64,000 bases of DNA, taken from the NCBI RefSeq assembly GCF_031954365.1, contig NZ_JAUSVZ010000001.1, one strand, 5' to 3'. Shown in pieces: positions 57,608-64,000 of this stretch. The DNA comes from Brevibacillus aydinogluensis. Its GTDB lineage: Bacteria; Bacillota; Bacilli; Brevibacillales; Brevibacillaceae. The stretch's first letter is position 1. Each line of letters starts with the position of its first letter. The notes below the pieces were generated by a model that did no database searches, was not told where the DNA came from, and saw only the letters and a list, made by a program, of their open reading frames with translations. A program made the position numbers and the translations under genes.

Positions 57608-59299
57608 ATGGACTATACGACATTGGTGATTGCCTGCATCGAAGTAGTCGTCGGGATCATCATAGGAACCTATTTCTGGAATCTGCTCCGCACCCAGCGG
57701 TCAGCGAAAACATCGAGTGACCGGGAGTCGCGCAAAGACCTGGACCAACTGCGGCGGATGCGGATGATCGCCTTGACGGAACCGCTCTCGGAGAAGACCA
57801 GGCCGACCAAACTGGAAGAGATCGTCGGACAGGAGGATGGGCTGCGCGCGCTGCGTGCCGCCTTGTGCGGGCCAAACCCACAGCATGTCATCATCTACGG
57901 TCCGCCGGGCGTGGGCAAGACGGCTGCCGCCCGCGTCGTGCTGGAAGAAGCGAAGCAGAATCCGCTGTCGCCGTTTTCCAGCGACGCCAAGTTTGTGGAG
58001 GTGGACGCGACCATTGCCCGCTTTGACGAACGGGGCATCGCCGATCCGCTGATCGGTTCCGTGCACGATCCGATTTACCAGGGTGCCGGCGCCTTGGGAC
58101 AGTCGGGCGTTCCGCAGCCGAAGCCGGGGGCGGTGACCAAGGCCCACGGCGGAATCCTGTTTTTGGATGAAATCGGCGAGCTGCATCCGATCCAGATGAA
58201 CAAGCTCCTGAAAGTGCTGGAAGACCGCAAAGTGATGCTGGAGAGCGCCTACTACAGCGAAGAGAACACGCAAATACCGTCACACATCCACGAGATATTC
58301 AAGTACGGACTGCCGGCCGATTTTCGCCTCGTGGGTGCGACGACGAGGATGCCGGAAGAACTGCCGGCAGCGCTCCGCTCCCGGTGCCTGGAGATTTTTT
58401 TCCGGCCGCTCAAGCCGGCGGAGATCGGGAGCATCGTCCGCACCGCCGTCTCCAAAATGGACATGTCGATGGAGGACGACGCGGTCGGCGTCATCGAACG
58501 GTACGCCACCAACGGCCGGGAGGCGATCAACACGCTGCAGATCGCGGCAGGGATCGCAATGACCGAGGGGCGCTCGACGATCCGCGCCGCCGATGTGGAA
58601 TGGGTCGTGCACAGCAGCCAAAAATCGCCGCGCCAGGAAAAGCAGGTGCATGACACGCCGCAGGTGGGGCTGGTCAACGGCCTGGCTGTGTACGGCCCCA
58701 ACATGGGCAGCGTGATGGAGCTGGAGGTGACCGCCAGCCGGGCGTCGACACCCGGGGCCGGCCGCGTCACCATGACCGGCCTGGTCGAAGAAGAGGAAAT
58801 AGGCGGTCGCAGCCGCACGGTCCGGCGCAAGTCGATGGCCAAAGGCTCGATCGAAAACGTGTTGACCGTGCTGAATCGGCTGGGGGTCCAGCCGTACGAT
58901 TACGACCTGCACATCAACTTTCCCGGCGGTGTGCCGGTAGACGGTCCCTCGGCAGGCATCACGATTGCCGTCGCCATTTATTCGGCGATCAAGGAGAGGC
59001 CGGTAGACAACCTGGTTGCCATGACAGGGGAAGTGAGCATCCACGGCAAGGTAAAACCGGTCGGCGGCGTAGTGGCCAAGGTGGAAGCCGCCCGACAGGC
59101 AGGGGCAAAACGCGTGCTGATTCCCGAGGAGAACTGGCAGTCGCTGTTTGCCGACATGCAGGACATCGAAGTGATACCCGTCTCCACCGTGCAGCAGGCA
59201 ATCGATCTGGCCCTTCTGGCAGAACCGGAGACGGAGAGCGCCGGTTTCACCCTGCAGCTTCCGGCGGAAGATCTCGCCTCTTCGTCTCTGTCGTTGTAA
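57608..59299 (+). CDS. lonB: ATP-dependent protease LonB
   Basis: 563 residues. One N-terminal membrane helix (about 5-25), AAA+ domain with GPPGVGKTAAARV, Walker B ILFLDEIGEL, and a Lon protease domain with catalytic Ser in DGPSAG and Lys in KPVGGVVAK. Lacks the long Lon substrate domain. Membrane-anchored, forespore-specific in Bacillus. AGGGTTAACGG precedes the ATG. Confidence 0.94.
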   Translation: MDYTTLVIACIEVVVGIIIGTYFWNLLRTQRSAKTSSDRESRKDLDQLRRMRMIALTEPLSEKTRPTKLEEIVGQEDGLRALRAALCGPNPQHVIIYGPPGVGKTAAARVVLEEAKQNPLSPFSSDAKFVEVDATIARFDERGIADPLIGSVHDPIYQGAGALGQSGVPQPKPGAVTKAHGGILFLDEIGELHPIQMNKLLKVLEDRKVMLESAYYSEENTQIPSHIHEIFKYGLPADFRLVGATTRMPEELPAALRSRCLEIFFRPLKPAEIGSIVRTAVSKMDMSMEDDAVGVIERYATNGREAINTLQIAAGIAMTEGRSTIRAADVEWVVHSSQKSPRQEKQVHDTPQVGLVNGLAVYGPNMGSVMELEVTASRASTPGAGRVTMTGLVEEEEIGGRSRTVRRKSMAKGSIENVLTVLNRLGVQPYDYDLHINFPGGVPVDGPSAGITIAVAIYSAIKERPVDNLVAMTGEVSIHGKVKPVGGVVAKVEAARQAGAKRVLIPEENWQSLFADMQDIEVIPVSTVQQAIDLALLAEPETESAGFTLQLPAEDLASSSLSL

Positions 59300-59331
59300 T
59301 GGCGCGCTGTAACGGCGGTGCGCCCGGAAAT

Positions 59332-59360
59332 TAGACATCGGATTCCGTTTGCGCTACAAT
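59332..59360 (+). promoter_or_regulatory. Sigma-A-like promoter of lon
   Basis: TAGACA (59332-59337), 17-bp spacer, TACAAT (59355-59360), just after lonB. Confidence 0.6.
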
Positions 59361-59396
59361 GATAAAAAGCTTCACTCCGAAGCTTACGCGATGTTC

Positions 59397-59421
59397 AAAA
59401 ACGGCTGTCTGAGCCGTTTTT
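59397..59421 (+). terminator. Terminator-like hairpin in the lon leader
   Basis: 10-bp stem AAAAACGGCT/AGCCGTTTTT, 5-nt loop, ending in T. A second small hairpin (AAGCTTC/GAAGCTT) lies at 59367-59385. Both are between the lon promoter and the lon start, so they may attenuate lon. Confidence 0.6.
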
Positions 59422-59468
59422 GCATGTTAAGCAGGCAATTCGTACAGATCAAGGAGAGGTGCATAAGC

Positions 59469-61808
59469 TTGGGCGAACGTTCCGGTAAACGAGAGATACC
59501 GCTTCTCCCGTTGCGCGGACTGCTTGTGTATCCATCCATGGTACTCCATTTGGATGTGGGACGGGAAAAATCAGTCCGCGCCCTGGAGCAGGCCATGGTG
59601 GATGACAACCAGATCCTGTTGGCGACGCAGGAAGAAGTCCACATAGAAGAACCCAGCGCCGAGCAAATCTTCAGCGTCGGCACTGTCGCACGGGTCAAAC
59701 AGATGCTGAAGCTGCCGAACGGCACGATTCGCGTCCTCGTGGAAGGCCTGCAGCGGGCCCGAATCGATGAATATATACGGCAGGATGATTTCTTCCAGGT
59801 CTCGATCACGTACCTGGAAGAGGAAAAGGCTGACGAGAACGAAGTGGAAGCGCTGATGCGCGCCGTGCTTAGCCATTTTGAACAGTACATCAAGCTGTCC
59901 AAAAAGATTTCACCGGAGGCGCTTACATCCGTAAGCGACATCGAGGAACCGGGTCGGCTGGCCGACGTGATCGCCTCCCATCTGCCGCTGAAAATGAAGG
60001 ACAAACAGGAGATTTTGGAGACGACCAACATCAAGGAGCGGCTCAACATTCTCCTCGACATCCTCAACAACGAGCGCGAGGTGCTGGAACTGGAGCGCAA
60101 GATCAGCAACCGCGTCAAGAAGCAGATGGAGCGGACGCAGAAGGAATACTACCTGCGTGAGCAAATGAAAGCGATCCAAAAAGAGCTGGGCGAAAAAGAC
60201 GGGCGGCAGAGTGAAGTGGATGAACTGCGCGCCCAGCTGGAGAAATCCGACGCTCCCGAGCGGATCAAGAACAAGATCGAGAAAGAACTGGAGCGCCTGG
60301 AGAAAATGCCGACCACGTCCGCCGAAGGAGCGGTGATCCGGACCTACATCGACACGCTGCTGTCCCTGCCGTGGACGCGCAGGACCGTCGACAATCTGGA
60401 CATCCATCACGCGGAACAGGTGCTGAACGAAGACCACTACGGGCTGGAAAAACCGAAGGAACGGGTATTGGAGTATCTGGCAGTGCAAAAGCTGGTCAAT
60501 TCCATGCGCGGTCCCATCCTCTGCCTGGTCGGGCCTCCCGGCGTGGGGAAAACGTCGCTCGCCCGTTCCATTGCGCGTGCCCTGGAGCGGGAGTTTGTCC
60601 GCATCTCGCTGGGCGGGGTGCGTGACGAGGCGGAGATTCGCGGCCACCGCCGCACCTATGTGGGTGCGCTGCCGGGCCGGATCATCCAGGGGATGAAACA
60701 GGCAGGCACGATCAACCCCGTCTTTCTCCTGGATGAAATCGACAAGCTGGCCTCCGACTTTCGCGGCGATCCCGCTTCCGCGCTGCTGGAAGTGCTGGAC
60801 CCCAACCAGAATGACAAGTTCAGCGACCATTACATCGAGGAGACCTACGATTTGACCAACGTGATGTTTATCACGACGGCCAACAGCACGCATACGATTC
60901 CCCGCCCGCTGTTGGACCGGATGGAGGTCATCTCCATCGCCGGCTACACCGAGCTGGAAAAGCTGCACATCATGCGCGACTACCTGCTGCCCAAGCAGAT
61001 GGAAGAGCACGGGCTGGGCAGGGATAAGCTGCAGATGAACGAAGAGGCGATGCTGAAGGTAATTCGTCAGTACACCAGAGAAGCGGGCGTGCGCAACCTG
61101 AATCGGGAAGCGGCCAACATCTGCCGAAAAGCAGCCAGGCTGATCGTCAGCGGCGAGAAAAAGCGGGTCGTGGTGACGCCCAAAACGGTGGAGAGCCTGC
61201 TGGGCAAACCGCGCTATCGCTACGGCCTGGCTGAGCGGGAAGACCAGGTGGGTGCCGTAACCGGCCTGGCCTGGACGCAGGCGGGCGGCGACACGCTGAA
61301 CGTAGAAGTGAGCATTCTGCCTGGCAAGGGCAAACTGACGCTGACCGGTCAGCTCGGTGACGTCATGAAGGAGTCGGCTCAGGCGGCATTCAGCTACATC
61401 CGTTCCCGCGCCGCCGCGTGGAACATCGACCCCGAGTTCCACGAGAAAAACGACATCCACATTCACGTGCCGGAAGGAGCGATCCCCAAAGACGGTCCGT
61501 CTGCCGGCATCACCATCGCCACGGCTCTCGTCTCTGCCCTGACCGGCATCCCGGTGCGCAAAGAGGTGGGCATGACCGGTGAGATCACCCTGCGCGGCCG
61601 TGTGCTGCCGATCGGCGGACTGAAAGAAAAGGCGCTGTCCGCTCATCGGGCCGGACTGACGACGGTGATCCTGCCCAAGGAAAACGAGAAAGACATCGAA
61701 GACATCCCGGAAAGCGTGCGCAAGGAATTGAAACTGATCACGGTGGAACACATGGACGAGGTCCTGCGCCACGCGCTTACCCGGCAAGCGGTTGGTGAAA
61801 CGCGATGA
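59469..61808 (+). CDS. lon: ATP-dependent protease La (LonA)
   Basis: 779 residues. N-terminal LON domain (IPLLPLRGLLVYPSM onwards), a coiled central region, AAA+ with GPPGVGKTSLARS and FLLDEIDK, and the protease domain with DGPSAG and KEKALSAHRAG (Ser-Lys dyad). TTG start at 59469 after AAGGAGAGG; ATG candidates upstream would translate the leader hairpins. Degrades damaged and regulatory proteins. Confidence 0.95.
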   Translation: MGERSGKREIPLLPLRGLLVYPSMVLHLDVGREKSVRALEQAMVDDNQILLATQEEVHIEEPSAEQIFSVGTVARVKQMLKLPNGTIRVLVEGLQRARIDEYIRQDDFFQVSITYLEEEKADENEVEALMRAVLSHFEQYIKLSKKISPEALTSVSDIEEPGRLADVIASHLPLKMKDKQEILETTNIKERLNILLDILNNEREVLELERKISNRVKKQMERTQKEYYLREQMKAIQKELGEKDGRQSEVDELRAQLEKSDAPERIKNKIEKELERLEKMPTTSAEGAVIRTYIDTLLSLPWTRRTVDNLDIHHAEQVLNEDHYGLEKPKERVLEYLAVQKLVNSMRGPILCLVGPPGVGKTSLARSIARALEREFVRISLGGVRDEAEIRGHRRTYVGALPGRIIQGMKQAGTINPVFLLDEIDKLASDFRGDPASALLEVLDPNQNDKFSDHYIEETYDLTNVMFITTANSTHTIPRPLLDRMEVISIAGYTELEKLHIMRDYLLPKQMEEHGLGRDKLQMNEEAMLKVIRQYTREAGVRNLNREAANICRKAARLIVSGEKKRVVVTPKTVESLLGKPRYRYGLAEREDQVGAVTGLAWTQAGGDTLNVEVSILPGKGKLTLTGQLGDVMKESAQAAFSYIRSRAAAWNIDPEFHEKNDIHIHVPEGAIPKDGPSAGITIATALVSALTGIPVRKEVGMTGEITLRGRVLPIGGLKEKALSAHRAGLTTVILPKENEKDIEDIPESVRKELKLITVEHMDEVLRHALTRQAVGETR

Positions 61809-62473
61809 AGATCACATCGGCTGAGTTTGTCATCAGCGCCGTCGGACCCAAACAGTACCCGACAGATGGCTTGCCGGAGATCGCCCTGGTGGGCCGCTCC
61901 AACGTTGGCAAGTCCTCGCTGTTAAACAAAATGATGAATCGCAAGGGGCTGGCCCGTACCAGTTCCAAGCCGGGAAAAACACAGACGCTGAACTACTTTC
62001 GTGTCAACAACCTGCTCTATTTTGTCGACTTCCCCGGTTACGGCTACGCCAAAGTGGCAAAATCGCTGAAACAGCAATGGGGCAAAATGATTGAAAATTA
62101 TCTGAAGCAGCGCAAGGAGCTGCGGTTTGTGATTCAGTTGGTGGACATCCGCCACGCGCCCAGCAAGGATGATGTGGCGATGTACGACTGGTGCAAGGAA
62201 ATCGGCATTCCCACCGTGGTCGTGGCCACCAAGGGGGACAAGATCGCTCGCGGCCGCTGGCTTCAGCATACGAAAGTAATCCGCGAACAACTCAAGATGC
62301 GCGGTGACGATGCACTCATTATCTTTTCTTCGGAAACGGGCCAGGGACGGGACGAACTGTGGGGTGAAATCGTTCGCCGCTTGCAGCGTCAGGAAGAAAC
62401 TGCCCCTGAAGTTGAGCAGGATCTCGCAGGCGGGACGCCGGAAACGGCGGAATCGGGCAACGCCCCGTCGTAA
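61805..62473 (+). CDS. ysxC: Ribosome biogenesis GTPase YsxC/EngB
   Basis: 222 residues: G1 GRSNVGKSS, G3 DFPGYG, G4 TKGDK. Helps assemble the 50S subunit. Overlaps lon by 4 nt (ATGA), as in B. subtilis. Has a roughly 25-residue acidic tail not typical of the core domain. Confidence 0.95.
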   Translation: MKITSAEFVISAVGPKQYPTDGLPEIALVGRSNVGKSSLLNKMMNRKGLARTSSKPGKTQTLNYFRVNNLLYFVDFPGYGYAKVAKSLKQQWGKMIENYLKQRKELRFVIQLVDIRHAPSKDDVAMYDWCKEIGIPTVVVATKGDKIARGRWLQHTKVIREQLKMRGDDALIIFSSETGQGRDELWGEIVRRLQRQEETAPEVEQDLAGGTPETAESGNAPS

Positions 62474-62498
62474 CACCTGCGGGAAAAGAGGGGGGTCC

Positions 62499-63851
62499 AT
62501 GCACAACCGTGAGTTTTTTCCCGTACGCGGTGTAATCGAAGGTTACTACGGCACTCCGTGGACGAATGCGGAGCGGCTGGACATGATTCGCTTTTTGGGG
62601 CGGCATGGGTTTAATACGTACTATTACTCGCCCAAGGACGATCCCTATTTGCGGGAACGCTGGCAGGAGCCGCATCCGCCCGAGGCTTTGGAGCAGATGG
62701 AGGGCTGGATGGCGTGCGCCCGGGAGGCCGGGGTGCGGTTTGTCTACTGCCTGAGCCCCGGCTTGAATATGGAGTACGCCGATGACAGCCATGTTTCCCG
62801 CCTGTTGGCAAAATACCGGTCCATGTACGAACGGGGCGTGCGTCACTTCGCCCTGCTGTTTGACGACATCCCGCTGGCCTTGATGCATCCGGCGGACGTA
62901 AGCCGCTACCGCACGCTGGCGCAAGCGCACGCGGAAGTAGTGCTGAAGCTGCACGAGGTGATCGATGGCTGGGAGGAGCGAGTGGAGCTGACCGTTTGTC
63001 CCACCCAGTATCACGGCATGGGCGACGAACCGTACATCACGGAACTGGGACAGCGCCTGCCGGAGTCAATCGACCTGTTTTGGACCGGCCGCTTTGTCTG
63101 CTCGCCGTTTTTGCCCGAGGCGGACGCCCGCTTTTTTGCAGAACGGACGGGGCACAAACCGCTGATTTGGGACAATTATCCGGTAAACGACCTGGCGATG
63201 GCCGATGAGCTGCACATTGGCCCGCTGCGCCACCGCGATCCCGGTCTGTGGCGGCACGTAGCCGGATACGTGGCCAATCCGATGGCGCGGGCGGAGAGCT
63301 CAAAGATACCGCTCTTGACGGCAGCGGCTTACCTGCGCGATCCGGAAGGGTACGATCCAGCCTTGGCATGGGCCAAGGCCGTGGAAGAAGTGGCCGGTCC
63401 GGAAGACGCCGCCGCCGTACTCCGCTTCGCAGACAATGTGCAGGGTTCGTTTCTCAACGAGACCGAGTCGCCGGCGCTGCTGGAGGCGTTTCTGCAGTTT
63501 CGCTTTCAGTTTTTGTACGGGGACAGGCAGGCGGGACTGCGCATGCTCGGACGTCTGTTTGCCGATATGGAAGAGACAGCGCTGCACTTAATGGAGCGGA
63601 TGCGCAACCGCAAACTGGCCGCCGAAATTGGCGGCTGGGTGGAAAAGTACCGGCATTGGGCCAAGGTCGGGCAGTCGGTTACCGCCATGATCGAGGCGGG
63701 CACAAGCGGCCGGACGCTCACGGCGGCGTATCACCTGTTTCGGCTGAAGCGCTGGATGAAGCGGACCGAACGGTTGCCGCAAAAGGTGTGCGGTAACGTG
63801 ATGAAAATGTTTGTGGAAGCGGTGCTGCTGGAGTTGAAACAGACGAGGTAA
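62499..63851 (+). CDS. GH84-type beta-N-acetylglucosaminidase/hyaluronidase-like enzyme, cytoplasmic
   Basis: 450 residues. RGVIEGYYGTPW at the start and the catalytic Asp-Asp in LLFDDIPL are the GH84 (O-GlcNAcase/NagZ-unrelated) motifs, with WDNYPVND in the sugar site. The TIM barrel spans about 1-310, then a helical domain. No signal peptide, unlike secreted clostridial NagJ/hyaluronidases, so the substrate is inside the cell. GAGGGGGGTCC precedes the ATG. In B. subtilis hemA follows ysxC, so this gene is an insertion or substitution. Confidence 0.85.
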   Translation: MHNREFFPVRGVIEGYYGTPWTNAERLDMIRFLGRHGFNTYYYSPKDDPYLRERWQEPHPPEALEQMEGWMACAREAGVRFVYCLSPGLNMEYADDSHVSRLLAKYRSMYERGVRHFALLFDDIPLALMHPADVSRYRTLAQAHAEVVLKLHEVIDGWEERVELTVCPTQYHGMGDEPYITELGQRLPESIDLFWTGRFVCSPFLPEADARFFAERTGHKPLIWDNYPVNDLAMADELHIGPLRHRDPGLWRHVAGYVANPMARAESSKIPLLTAAAYLRDPEGYDPALAWAKAVEEVAGPEDAAAVLRFADNVQGSFLNETESPALLEAFLQFRFQFLYGDRQAGLRMLGRLFADMEETALHLMERMRNRKLAAEIGGWVEKYRHWAKVGQSVTAMIEAGTSGRTLTAAYHLFRLKRWMKRTERLPQKVCGNVMKMFVEAVLLELKQTR

Positions 63852-63910
63852 CCAAGCGCGTATCTGCGTGGGGCAAGCGGGCAAACCGCACCCGTCTGTG
63901 TGCTGTGAAA

Positions 63911-63955
63911 ATGTGAAAAAACGGGACTGGCACAAAAGCCAGCCCCGTTTTTGTA
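63911..63955. terminator. Bidirectional terminator
   Basis: Stem AAAAACGGGACTGGC / GCCAGC-CCCGTTTTT with one bulge and A- and T-runs on both sides. Ends the GH84 gene and probably a minus-strand gene entering from the right. Confidence 0.85.
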
Positions 63956-63959
63956 TCTG

Positions 63960-64000
63960 TCACTGTTCATTACGCCGACTCTCGGCTGCCATCATCCTGA
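63960..64000 (-). CDS. Possible 3' end of a minus-strand gene
   Basis: One frame reads MMAAESRRNEQ followed by a TGA at 63960-63962, directly before the terminator. Too short to identify. Confidence 0.3.
   Translation of the reverse strand, partial: RMMAAESRRNEQ

Overview
The window looks like chromosome from a GC-rich, endospore-forming member of the Bacilli, most like Brevibacillus or a close Paenibacillaceae relative (inferred from gene content and order; no database was searched). Spore-former markers are gerM, a lonB preceded by a near-perfect sigma-F promoter, and a large glycan island with sigma-K-like boxes. The order murI-gerM-rph-rdgB-ysnB-tig-clpP-clpX-lonB-lon-ysxC follows the Bacillus core arrangement, except that a divergent MFS gene sits between gerM and rph and a GH84 glycosidase follows ysxC. 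No rRNA, tRNA, CRISPR array, insertion sequence or prophage was seen.

0.4-8.4 kb holds one tightly overlapping operon: a PRD/EIIB-type regulator, a cog3964-type amidohydrolase, a stand-alone PRD protein, a glycine-rich SFCGS protein, DUF4312, two membrane proteins (DUF4311, DUF4310), a SelA-like/DgaE-like PLP lyase, a DgaF-like aldolase and a second HPr. The enzymes resemble D-glucosaminate-6-phosphate catabolism, but no recognisable PTS permease is present. I propose that the DUF43xx/SFCGS proteins form an uncharacterised, possibly phosphorylating, uptake system. This is the best candidate for an undescribed system here.

8.4-14.5 kb: an AGCS amino-acid/cation symporter (minus strand) controlled by a tandem glycine riboswitch with promoter and terminator; a fixABCX-type electron-transfer operon; a 51-codon ORF; and a JAMM metalloprotease.

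14.5-36.9 kb is a probable spore-surface structure and glycosylation island: a coiled-coil protein with 210-bp repeats, a 307-bp foldback element, an unknown Pro/Cys-rich protein, six glycosyltransferases (four GT2, one GT61, one GT4), three FkbM-type proteins, two other SAM-methyltransferase-like proteins, and the GDP-mannose/GDP-deoxyhexose genes manC, manB/pgcA, gmd and fcl-like. Many units have a CATANNNTA box upstream.

37-46.8 kb: a peptide-use operon (asparaginase, OppA, a sigma-54 activator, PepV, OppB, OppC, OppD, no OppF) behind a textbook sigma-54 promoter. 46.7-64 kb: a DUF3899 protein, an N-terminally extended superoxide dismutase, and the murI-to-ysxC core block encoding cell-wall precursor, RNA-processing, nucleotide-sanitising, chaperone and protease functions.
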